A DNA stretch of 64,000 nt from Diospyros lotus (lineage: Eukaryota > Streptophyta > Magnoliopsida > Ericales > Ebenaceae): assembly GCF_014633365.1 (NCBI RefSeq), contig NC_068339.1, forward strand, positions 34,295,316-34,359,315, read 5' to 3'. The notes beneath the pieces are model-generated. The model did no database searches. It saw only the letters and a program-made list of their open reading frames with translations, and was not told where the DNA came from. Position 1 is the stretch's first letter. Every line of letters begins with the position of its first letter. The position numbers were made by a program, and so were the translations under genes. Below are positions 12,242-24,700 of the stretch, one piece after another.

Positions 12242-12709
12242 ATGGCGGAGAATTCATCGCCGTTTCCGAAGCCAATTCGACAATCCAATGCGGCCGGATC
12301 CGTGTCTCATAGCCTAACCATCCCCTCACCGCCCCCATCCGTGGACGCCCACCGAATTCCCTTACCTCCATCTCAGCAACCGCCGATGACGCCGTCTACA
12401 CTTCCGTGGCTTCAACAACAAATGCTACAGCAACGGCCGAGCAATTTGACGGCCGCATGGAATATCCAGATGCCACACAGGACGCCTTCCACGTCGAGGG
12501 TGCATCAGGTGCAGCACGGCGCGGCGGCGGCGGCGTTGCGGCCGCAGATGAACTTGGGCGGCGGCGGTCTCGCTCAGCAACCACAGCAACAGCAGATGGC
12601 GAGATCGGCATTGATAGGGCAGACTGGCCAACTGCCTATATTGTCCGGCCAAGCCGGGGCGGCGTCAGCTGCGTCCCAGTTCAATTTGCAACCGCCGTTG
12701 TTAGCACTG
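12242..12709 (+). CDS. TAF12: TAF12 exon 1
   Basis: First coding exon, residues 1-156, starting [15 protein letters not shown]. It is GC-rich compared with everything around it and encodes a Pro/Gln/Ser-rich low-complexity region with the segment [13 protein letters not shown], probably disordered. The donor is CTG|GTACGC and the exon ends between codons (phase 0). Reading on into the intron gives a stop after four codons. The reverse strand is also open here, which is a by-product of the base composition. Confidence 0.93.
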
Positions 12710-15700
12710 GTACGCAACGCTTAATTGTTCCATTTTAACACTAAAACTAAAAGAGGGAAAAAAGGGAAAAGCTCGGGACCTATTTGGTTTGGATGCCAAT
12801 TGTTTGTTTGGTTAGATTATTCAATTTCTTTACTCTTTTTTGCTGAATAGAAGGGGGTTCTGAAATCTGACCGACGCCTTTTCTAATTTAAGAAACAAAG
12901 GATAGAAAGGGGAGAAACTTGTGGCTTGATTTGGTTCGAGTGGCAATTTACTCTAATTTCTATTTTGGTACGAGTTTTCAAAGAATTGCTTTGTGTCTCT
13001 CTGTTTGACAAGGCCATAACAGCACTAGTATGCACTATTATACTGTTTTTTGCTTGAAAAGTAGAAGAGAGAAAAGGAAAAACTTGCAACTTAATTTGGA
13101 TTGGGTGATATTTGTTGATCAGAAACTTTATTGTTTTTTTTTTTGATTGTTTTCTGCACTTCTATTTAACAAGTGGGGTGTTTACTGCAGCCTAGGCAGA
13201 AAAGCAGGTTATTGCAAGGATCCCAGTTCCCTGCTGTTAGTTCGGCCGGGCAAGCTCTAGAGGGAATGATGGGACCTCTCAACTTGAACTCTCAAATTAG
13301 AGCAAAAAGGCCTCTTCCATATGCCCAACGGATGAACCAGGGGCATTTAAGGCAGCAGCTGTCACAACAACATTCGCTTCCATCAAATCAGGTTTTAAGT
13401 CCACCTATATAGATTTTTTCCTTATCCTTTTTTCTTAACTTGCCTTGTATGATGTCAAATTCTCATCTGAATGGAAAATGTGCACTTTTAATATAGCAGA
13501 AATGGTGAGTTAGGCTAGTGTTGCAAGATGAAGTTTCTACCACTGAGAAGATTGCTGTCTACCGGTCTTTTTGCTCCACAGCCCCATTTTTTGGTCAAAC
13601 CACATGCTGCTAAAGCTTATTATTGGATGGAGGGATGCTTTGAATTTGAGAAGAAACTTTCATTATCCATTCTTTTGTTGGCTCTACTGATTTTACTACT
13701 TTCGGGTCTCAAAAGTAATTGTTATATATGTCTGTTTCCTTGTGTAGATTGTTGTATATGCATATAGTTGTATATGCATATACATACATACATATATATA
13801 TATGTATATATTTAAGAACTGTCTTGAGTAGTAGATACTTATTTGTAACACTTGTGGTCTAGATTAGAAACAGATATACAAGATTATGAACATGAGTTGC
13901 ATAGAGTGCCGTACAGTATATGGTAGATCTTTGTATTGTTGATATATTAATGATTATAACTAATATTATAGAGGATGCTTGGATGAGATCTGGATATCAT
14001 TCTTTCTTGCTGAATGCCATAGGTGATTGATTGGTCTTGCTTCTGTGCAAAGTTTAGTTCATTGTCTCCCCAATTCCATGTTTAACCAATTTGGGACTGT
14101 TTTGAACTTGAAATGTCTCTGGCTGTTTCAATTGTATTGGTAATTTGCTTATGCAGTCATGTACCTAATATGAAACAATTTGCGACTTCTATGTAGTTAA
14201 GTTGCATGATTGTGATTCCATTTTCTAAGTAAATAAGAATGCACTAAAAAGAACACCTTAAAAAGGGGATAAACCTTTTATAACCCCCATAATGCTAATA
14301 GCAGTCTATATCTATTGCATGCAGTTCAAGCTGAACTTTGTTCCCATTTTGGTCTTATAAGCTATAATAATACTATTCCAGCATCAATATGCTTTTCCTT
14401 TGGTAGAATGGGGCCCATGGATGAATGTTTGGGATCAGAGTGCAATATAAAATAAAAAAATTTAGAGGTACACTAGGTGCCTTTATGGTTACTGGGGTAT
14501 TAACTTTATGAAACAAACTTCTTGACCTATGTTGCCTATTTTCTGATACAGGAACAGGAGCGTAATATGCCTTGTGATGAATTTTTGAGATACTTTTAAA
14601 GCTCTTTTATTTTGAACAAGTAGTTACACGATGAAATAACATAATTAGTTTTGTAACTATCAACATTTGAGATGCTTTAAAATTTTAATTTTTTAACAAT
14701 TAGATACCTAATGGAATAACATAATCTAGTCTATTGTTTGATTATACCAAAATATATTTCTTAGAACATGACTGCCAACCTTTTCTACATTTTCAAGCCA
14801 AAAATCTTCTATCTATGATTTTCTTTGACATATATATTTCTTTCCTTCCTAAGAAGTCATTTAAGAGGATACAACAACAACATGTCAAGCCTCAATCCAC
14901 TAGTTGGGGTGGGTTATATCCATTTTAGCTTGCCAGTAATTTCTGTCTTTGGCTGTTATATGCTATAATGCTCTTATAATTTGTATCACATCTGAAAGTC
15001 TTCCACCAAGGTTTTTAATAGATTTATCATCATCCTCAACGACTACACCTTATCCTAACCAAGTTAGTGGTAGTGGCCCAACATCCATAATTTCAATTAT
15101 CTCCTAAACATCACATTAACAATACAAGTCCATACTGTAGAACAATGTGGCAAAATACAAATATTTGAAATGTAAATGTACCATGTTTTTGAATGTGCTT
15201 ACTAATTCATAGTGCATGAGGGTATTGGCATTTTTTTTTTTTTTTTGGTATCATAGATCTTGACAAGTCTACTACTAAAGGACCTTGCAAGTCAAAAAGC
15301 TGTGAACCAAACAATAAGGGGCTGTTCTTTTTGTGTTTCAGTTTCAGTTTTGAATTTTGAATTCATTTTCAATTTTGTGTTTTGAATGTCTGTTTTGAAA
15401 TTGCTGAAAACGCGTTCTTTTTGTCTGTAACGTTTTTCGCGTTTTGAAAATTAAGCATGTTTGTGATGGAAACAGCCAAAACAACATTTGTTGTTTTGAG
15501 TTTTCTTTACAAAATTTTTCCTTGTTTTCGAAAATGCATTTTTAAAAATATGAAAGTAAATACGTTTTCACTGTTTTGGAAAATTGAAAACTAAAAACGG
15601 CCTAAAAACAACAAAGATAACAAGGCCTAAGAGTCTGATTTGATGATGTAATCCCACTAGGTACATATGAAAAAGAAAACATAAGCATTTCCATGTAAAC

Positions 15701-18700
15701 AACTAGATTTAATTCAAGTGAGAGTTAAGATCATGTCGTCAATTTGGATTTGAACAATCTGACATGCATTCTTATCATTTATGCACTCTCATAAATAGAG
15801 GACCATCTTCTTGAGAAAGAGACAGTTTGAGGCTTAGAGCTAAGATGTCATTTCAATGACAGACCTCTGGACACTTATTGAGACATAGAGCTGAGATATT
15901 CTTTTTTCTGAAGACCTTTTTGTAGATGGGACTTTGTAGATTATTACCATTCCACCATCTTTCTTAGAAATGCTACCTTCCAAATCCCACTACTGCATAA
16001 CTTTTCAGTCAATGGTTCAACATTCACGCTTTGACATCATCGATTTGGAAACTTGAATTTCAGTTCTGACACTCCTCAGATATGGAATTATTGGTAAGGG
16101 ATTTAACACTTTTTCTGCAATATTTGATTCAATATAGCTAATCTTATGTGCTGCCTAACTCAATGAAAAAATGATTATTTTGGTGCTGATATTTTTCTTT
16201 TCATAATCGTGAGGTTTCTTTATGTAAGGAGCAATTAGCAAAATGAAGTATTTGATCTAAAACAGGGCCAACGCATTACCACAATAAGCACATGATCCAA
16301 TATCCCAAACAAATGTTTTTCCTCAAATGCCCTATTTGAGACCATGATTGGTAGCGGTGGAACAATTAGTCATGTTCCCCCTCTTCCTCTTGTTAAACCC
16401 ATAGACTGTATGGTGGAAATGATCTGAGCAATAATGGGGTTCATGCCATGACAACAATGGGTACACAAAGGAACAAAAACGGGTATAGGAGCATTTATAG
16501 CATTTACTCAAAAGTGAAGGTTGCAATTTACAATACTGCCCTTAAAAATTTAAAAGCACACGTTGTGGGGTCACTATTTGAGATAATTACTAAAATATAT
16601 AATTTGGATATTTAACAAACTCTTTATCTTGATTTTTCAAGAACTGATTTATTCAAAAATTTCCATAAAGTTTCCAAATGGAGAATAAATTAGGGACATC
16701 GCTCAAAAAAAGGAACAAGGATTTGTGATTGAGTATAGTTTTGTTATTTTTGGTGTTTATTCATGTTTTGAAGGCTGTTTTTATGTTTTTTTCAATTTCT
16801 GTTTTTCATGCTTGATATTATATTTTGATCATTTTATTCTTCTTTCTTTCTGCTTTCCATTGCGATTTCTTCCTTATTTCCTGCAATTGGGGTCTAATTT
16901 TGGTTAAGTGTGGCATAGAACCCCTGGTGTTGCCAGCAGATCTGAACCTGGCATAAAACCAAAAACAGCTGGTGGCACTGGGGGTTTTTCCTCGGTGATG
17001 GCACACAGGATCTTCTCACTGGGTGACTGCACGTGTCATGGAGGATGCCAAACGGATGCCATTCTAGGAATCTTTTTTGAATTGGATGCTAACGTAGTAA
17101 AAAATTGTCTTATGTCTATTTCAATTTCTGTTTTATGTGCTTGATACTATATTTCTGCCCTTTTTCATTATTTTTTTACTTTGCCATTCTAACTTCTTCT
17201 AGAAACTACAGGGTCAAAATGTACCGAGGGCCTCATTTATAAACCCTCAGTTATCTGGGCAGTCAGTTTTGAACCCTTTCTCTCCGCAACAATGGTCGAA
17301 GCAAGAACCAACGATGTCTAATCCTAATTCTCCCTATCATCTTCAACACCAGAGGCTAGAACAACTACTTTTGCAGCAACAACTAGCTTCGTCCTCTCAG
17401 ATGCAGCAAAATTCTACATCATTGAACCCACAGCAGTTTTCCCAGCCTGTACAGCAGCAGCAGCCGATGGTGCATCCACAACTCAGTCAGCAGCAACAGC
17501 AGCAGCATCAAGTTCTGAATCAGCAACAGCAGCGGTCTCCAACGAGGGCAGTGCCTGCTGGCCAAAAGTATCTCAGTTTGACAGGATCACAGCCAGATGA
17601 TACTGGATCTGGAACAACTACACCAGGGGGGAGTTCAAGCCTGGGAGCAGAAGCAAACAATCGACTTCTTGGGAAGAGAAGAATTCAGGATTTGGTTTCC
17701 CAGGTCCCCTTATATTCAAATTGCTTGTTCTCTTTACCATGTTAGCTTGTTAGGCAATCCAAGAAACCCAAATCCTAGATTTTAATTTGGAATCTTTCGG
17801 TCCCTAAGAATGATTTGACAGTTATTTTGATGATTCAGAGTTATTTTAAGAACATTCAAAATTGACACAAAATCTGAGTGTTTAGACATTTTTGGAGAAA
17901 TTTTGTATTATTAGCATTTATATAAAATATTTGCTAGGCAGGGATTGTTTAATTCCTCTTCCGCTTTCAGGTGGATCCAAATGCAAAACTAGATCCTGAA
18001 GTCGAAGATCTTCTTTTGGATCTTGCTGATAACTTTGTCGATTCGGTGAGGCCTATTGATGATATACCAATTATTTGGAATATGCACTGTTTTTCTCTGT
18101 GTCTACACATGTGCTTGATATTCAAACTTGTTATCACATGATACCCATCTTTTGCATGTGTATTAATTGATTTATGCCAATAGATAAAATGACATGCAAT
18201 ATAAGACATCATCTTTACATACTTTAAATTTTATATTGTTTTTGAATTAATATGTTGTTTGATTGAATGTGAGCCTTGGTAGTAATAATAAGGTTGCTCC
18301 TTTGATAGGGGAATGTCAGGTTTAAATTTTTTCTTAGTATTAGTTTAATTAACGGTGTTAGTAATATATGGGGTGTCCCTGAGATTTTAGCAAAGTAAAA
18401 GGATCAATTTACCAAAGTCCCAATGTACAAGGGGTGTACGGTCAATTTACCCTAAAAAATTTATTAAGAACCTTTGCCATAGAGAAAAAAAGGTTTGTTA
18501 GGATTTGTAGAGGAGATGATTGGACTTTCCCAATTATGATTGGTTTAATCAATCATCTTCATAGGTTATTTTACCTCTTTGGTGTAGTGATGGATATACT
18601 CACTAAGCACATATAAGAAGACATGCCTTGGCATATGTATAATGTTGTGTTGTGATTGAAGATCAAGTTATTTCAAGAGAATATGAATTTATACATCTCA

Positions 18701-21700
18701 AATCAATTATTCAAAAAGATAGTTAGATTATTGAGGATGATGCATACAAATTCAAGGTAGCATGGTTAGAGTGAATAACTACTCCCAATATTTTTTTCAT
18801 TGTAAAATCCCTTTAAAGATAGAAGGAAGCTTTTATTGCATAGCTACAAAGCCTCTATTGTATGACATAGGGTTGGCAATGGTTTGGTTTGGTTTTGGTT
18901 TTTGCTAAAACCATAACCAAACCAAACTTAAAATACTAAAACCAAAACCAAACCATTAACCCATTGGTTTTAAAAATTAAAAACCATAACCAAACCATTC
19001 GGTTTCGGTTTGGTTTCGGTTTTAACCATGGTTTTTTTAGTTTGATCCATACCAACAAATAAAGATAAAACTCTTACAAATAGCATTCATAAAAACTTGT
19101 TGATCTGCATGCACTACATTATGCCTTTCACAGTTGTGGCAACTAACAATAACATTATGCAAACATATATCTAACTATTAGATGAAAATCCTAACATTAA
19201 CCCCATGCTTTTGGCTTCAAATTGATAGTGGCTCCTAAATTGCAATAATTTAATTTATTTATACATCTAAGTGACAAACACAAACACACCCACAATATAT
19301 ATTAATATTTGATCAAAAAAATCGATGCAAGCGCGGAGGGAGAAAACAAAAAGTTCGACCTTCTAATTCATTGTAGTAAGGGGAAAAAGAACCAAATCAG
19401 AGGAGTAAAGAAAGAAATAGCAAACACAAACACATTCTTAAACATTATAGATTTACATAAAAATATAGAATGGAAGTTGGATTTAAATTTAGGCATTTGC
19501 GCATCAATCAGACCAAAATAATAAATCAAGTCAGAAACCCTAATTTGTGAGTTGCCGAGAGAGAGAGAGAGGGAGACCTTGCTGTCGGCGTACAGAGATA
19601 AATTGCATAAGGTAATTCAAGTGTGATGCTCAAAAAATGATGGTCCACGACTCTCGACTCGCCTGGTCAATGCTTTTTGTGTTTCGATTATTGCTCTCAA
19701 AACTGTATTTGTATTATAGAGAGGGTGAGGGAGGGCGAGATAGGTAGTGAGTAAGAGCGAGGGCGAGCGGCCGAGGGCGAGCAACAGAACGGATCGAGAG
19801 AGAAGGGGAGAGGGAGAAGGGTTTGTTGCTATTTGCAGGAGGGGGCAGAGTGAGACCAAGAGAGAGGTAGAGAGCGCGAGCGAGAGGGGTCGAGAACCAG
19901 GGCGAGCGAGAGGGGTCGAGAACCAGGGCAAGCGAGAGCAATAGAGGCAGAGAGCAAGGGCGAGCGCGAGAAAGAGAGGCCGAGCCCTAGCGAGAGAAAG
20001 AGAGAGCCAGCGAGGGCGAGCGAGAGCAAGACTGCAAGAGAGAGGCAGAGAGCGAGGGCGAGCACGAGCGGACGAGCAAGAGAGAGGAGGCAAATAGCGA
20101 GAGGCAACGAGGGTGAGAAAGAGCGAAGGTCGAGAGAGGAAGGAGAAGAGAAGGGTTTGCAAGTGGGCTGGGGTGGGGTGGGTTTGGGGCTGGGTTTCAC
20201 AGTCACCCCTCTAATATATAATATATATTATATATATTTATATATTCAGTTCGGTTTGGTTTGGTTTGGTTCGGTTACCCACATAACGGTTCGGTTTTAG
20301 TGAAAATCATAACCAAACCATATCCATTGAAACAGTGTTCGATTTTTCACCCAAACCAAACCATTACCCAGTCAAACGGTTTTTAACAGTGTTGACCGAT
20401 TCGGTTTCGGTTCGGTTCTCCACGATTTCGGTTGCACTTGCCATCCCTAATGACAGAATATTTGGAGAATTAAGTGTACAAAAAGTTAAGTGTAACTGAG
20501 TGGGGGATGTTATGATTGATGTACATAATAAATGTAGGATGGTTCGTGTGAAGATTTGCTTTATACTTTTTATGCATTGTAAAATCACTTTAAAGGTAGA
20601 AGGAAAGTTTTATTGGACAGATACAAGACCACTTTTGTTGTATGGAATTGAATATTTGGAGAGTTAAGTGCCAACATGTACATAATATAAGCATAAGTGA
20701 GTTGAGGATGTTATGATACATCTATAATCATACAATATAAAACAAAATTAGAAATCAGATTGTTCACAATATGGTTGGAGTGGCACCTATTAAAAATAAG
20801 ATTTGCAAGATATGTTTATGTAAAGAATAGGAGATGTAAAACTATATTCTATCTTTTACATGTGAGGTACTGACCCATTTATAGGGTTAGAAATTTACAC
20901 CATAAGAAAGATTATATTTGTGCTAAACTAGGAAAGATTGGTGTCAGGGACCTAATGTTTGTATAAGGGTTTCTTGGTATTTTTGGCATGCTACTTACTG
21001 TAGTGGTTCTGTAACAAGCTGTCAACGATTGGGAAGACTGATCTTGTCCTTATTCTCGGACAAGATTAGATTAACATTGATTGGTACTGATTATTTGTTT
21101 CCTAAAACATAAGATGTATATTCTAGATTTAGATTGATGTATCTTTCTATTCTAAGCTGCATCTTTCTATTAGTTGTTTGTATCCTAAAGCTGTATAAGT
21201 TTCCAAAACTAGGTTTGGAAACTCTCTTATTTAATTTCTTAGAAACTTCCCAAGTTAGTGAGGAAGTCTTGTATATAATTGGATCTACCCATTCAATGGG
21301 AATAAGATTGAAAAGCATTCTTTTCACGTCCTCTTTGACACAAGCTATTCAAAGTTGTACTTTGTATTGGCAGCTTTATTGATGCCAAAATTAACCGCTT
21401 GGATTAGTATAAAAACCTAATCCAGCTGAATGAGAGGGGATCAAAGCATTTTTCTAGAATTCTTTGTTTCTCTCAATTTCTCTCTCTTGATCTTGCTTTC
21501 TCTCTCGCGTACTTTTGTTTTCCTCTCTTTCTTCGAATCTTCCTCTCATTTCTCCCTAAGTTCTTCCCCAATTCTCTCAATTAGCAGAGAACTGACCTTT
21601 TTAGATTTGAGGACTTGACAATAGGCTATACAGAAAAAAGGAAATGTTGACTATACAGAATATAGGAAAGTATTCAAAAAAGATAGGTTGGAAATCACTC

Positions 21701-24700
21701 CTTGAAATTAATCTCTAAACTAGGGATGATTTGGCCAATCAATCTCTTAATTTAAGGAATAATTCTAGTCAAACATTCCTCAAGTTGGTGAATAAATGTC
21801 TTTCATCACAGCTTGCACAATAACTCCTCAATTCTTCTTGTAGGCAGTCCCTTTGTCGATACATCAGCCAACTAGTTTTTGGATGGGACAAAGGAAATAC
21901 AAATTAGGCCAGCTTCTAGCTTCTCCTTTATAAAATGTCGATCTATCTCAATATGTTTTGTTTTATCATGTTACACTAAATTATGTGCAATATTGATGGC
22001 TGACTTTTTGTCACAAAACAACTTGATTGGTCAACTTCTAACAAGCTTTAGGTCATCTAAAACAATCTTTAGCCATAACAATTCACACATTCTAGGGGCC
22101 ATAGCTCGAAATTCTGCCTCAACACTGGACCTTGCAACTATGTCCTACTTTTTTATTTCTCCAAGACACTAGATTCCGTCCTAGGAACACACAATAACTA
22201 GTTGTAGACTGACTATCAACCAGAGAACTTGTATTGTCTGCATCTCTGTAGCTTGCAATAGCTAGGTCATTCCTTGATTTGAATAGAATTCCTTTACCAT
22301 GTGTGAACTTTAGATAACATAGAATTCTTCTGATTATTTGTGTGTTCTTCATTTCGATTGTGCATAAACTGACTGACTAGGCTGACAACAAAGGCAATGC
22401 CAGGTCTAGTATAAGATAGGTATATTAGGCGACTAACCAACCTTTGATACCTTCCTTTGTCCGCTAGCTGACAGTTGGGATTTTCACCAGTTTGAGATTT
22501 GGTTCCACTGGTGTGCTGGTTGCTTTTCCACATAACAACCCAATTTCTTTCAATAAATCTATGATATACTTCCTTTGGGAAAGGAAGATTCCTTCTTTGG
22601 AGTAGGCTACTTCTATTCCCAAAAAATACTTAAGTTTATCAAGATCCTTAATCTCAAATTCTCTTGTGAGGCTTTCTTTTAGCCATTGTTGCTCCATAGC
22701 ATCATTTCCAATCACTATGATATCATCCACATTCACAAGCAGAGCTGTAACCTTCCCCTCTGTTGAATGTTTAATAAAGAGGGTATGATCTCCCTTACTT
22801 TGTTGGTATCCCATCTTTCTCGTAGTTTTAGTAAATCTGTCAAACCATGCTCTAGGGGACTGCTTAAGCCCATAGAGCCTTTTTTTCCGCTTGCACACCT
22901 AGTGGTGGCTCCATAAAAATTTCCTCCTCTAAATCTCCATGGAGAAAGGCATTTTTTACATTAAATTGCTATAACTGCCAACCACAACATGCAACCAATG
23001 ATAGGAGACTTTGGATAGTTGTCATCTTTGCCATTGGTGCAAAGGTCTCCAATTAATTTTGTAGGTTTTTGTATACCCCTTAGCAACCAACCATGTCTTA
23101 TCTCCCACCAATGTGCTATCTGCCCATATGCAACCCACAGATCTTACTCCCTTTGGTCTAGGCACCATATGCCAAGTTTGGTTCTTTTCCAAAGCTCTCA
23201 TCTCTCCTTGCATGGCCTATGTCCAATTTTGATCCTTTAATGCATTCTCAACTGTTTTAGGAATGGCAATGGCATTAAGAGAGGACATGTAACATCTCGC
23301 ATCGAGCAATAGGAAAGACCAGAACAACTTACCCTGATGGGCCTACGCGAACTTCCCAGGGGTCATCCATCCTTAAGTTTCCCCAGCTTAAGCATGCTTA
23401 ACCCGAGAATTCTTTGCCTATATTCAGCCCAAAAGGTAATCAGCTGGTGTTATTTCCTTTCTTACTTATCCTCGATATATACGACCATTCTCTGGGCTCT
23501 TGGGTGTATGGTATGGATTGAGTCGACCATTTATTTTATGTTGGGAATGAATGCTTGTAAATTTGGTTTTTGAAATAGGGCTTGCATGTCCTGCCTCTCT
23601 TATACTCTGTTGTACATTCTCTTCTCATCCCACCCCCCCTAAATGTAACTCGGGATTTTTGATTCTATGTAATATATGTAGAATAGAATAGAGTAGTGAT
23701 AGTTGTAGTTTGTATAAAGAGCAAGAGATGGAGCCAAATTGAAGACAAGATTCGAAAACCCATGAAGGCTTGAAGAATGTGCTTGAGAAGCATGTTGTGA
23801 TTCTTCACCTAGATTTGACCCGCTAACTTCCCTTCTATGGCTCGAGGGAGCTAGCTGTAGTTATCCATACCATACACTGGTTTGAGTCGTTTATTATGCA
23901 TTATTAATTTGATTAATTGTATGTGATGAGACCTAAATAGATAAATAATAAATCCCTCACTAATATTAAGCCAACTTGCCTTCCATCATTATGAGGCATT
24001 AGGTTTCTAGTTGGCATTTGATTTGTTGAGTCACTCAAGGTCATGTGTCACCTATGATACCTGTGTTTCATGGGCCATGAGATGTCCCTGAATGATGGGT
24101 TCGACTTAACTAGAAAGATGGGCTTGTTGAGTCACTCAAGGCCCACTGAGTATAGAGGCAAAGGTTGGGAGTCATATAAGATGTGCACGACAAGGAGTTG
24201 TCAACCCAACGCATCTAGGAGTTGCATGGAGATGCAATTGGTAGCAAGTACCTACCTAATCGAACCTAGCACAATTTGTTGAGTCACTCAAGGTTGTGCG
24301 AGGGGAGATGGGATCCTAGCCCACTAAGAAATCTTCCAACGGGATTTCTCGAGTCACGTCTTGAGGGTGGCGAACTCGTAGAGAATAGTGGGAGCAATCA
24401 TAAAATGTTACTTCTTGCAATTTATGATTTCGTAATTAAATATGATTATAACATTCAGTTGTAGATCCAGAATGTCTGGAAACATGTTGATAAGATCAAT
24501 ACTCGAGGGCAATAATACCTTCAACGGGACTAATTTCTATGATTGGAAGATCATCTTGAGGATAGTCCCCATGTATGATAAGATTCTCTATGCAATAGAG
24601 AGCTATCTTCTTAGGAAACCACTAGTTGGGTAAATAGTAGCACATAAGGCTTGGACGATGCACGAGGGTGATAAGATCATCGCTTGGTGTATCACCTTGG

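Larger units (their letters stand above)
13392..15314 (+). other. TAF12 intron 2, left part
   Basis: Non-coding intron sequence. It includes an AT/CATA microsatellite at about 13755-13812 and a T-run at about 15230-15246. Most of it is low-GC sequence with no recognisable gene; short open frames here are not supported. Confidence 0.6.
18641..20885 (+). pseudogene. Degenerate RTE-type LINE fragment, split by an hAT element
   Basis: Translated pieces on the + strand resemble the C-terminal part of the RTE reverse transcriptase seen intact at 50491-51807. Around 18690-18860 there are SIIQKDS, a KVAWLE segment and a [16 protein letters not shown] piece. At 20577-20800 there are [22 protein letters not shown] and [10 protein letters not shown]. 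Many stops are present. The segment from the 'attgtaaaatc' word to 'gatgttatga' occurs twice, once split by the hAT insertion at 18868-20449 and once uninterrupted at 20577-20735, so part of the fragment is tandemly duplicated. Assignment is from protein-level resemblance. Confidence 0.6.

Noticed and set aside
12396..12738. Other frames across TAF12 exon 1, including a 110-codon + strand frame and reverse-strand frames
   Set aside because: They overlap the GC-rich exon 1 in the wrong frames; only the frame starting at 12242 joins to the conserved downstream exons.
19617..20206. Reverse-strand ORFs of 125 and 181 codons rich in Ser, Leu, Ala and Arg
   Set aside because: They lie in the purine tract of the hAT element and are repeats of the same few codons in more than one frame; no domain is recognisable.
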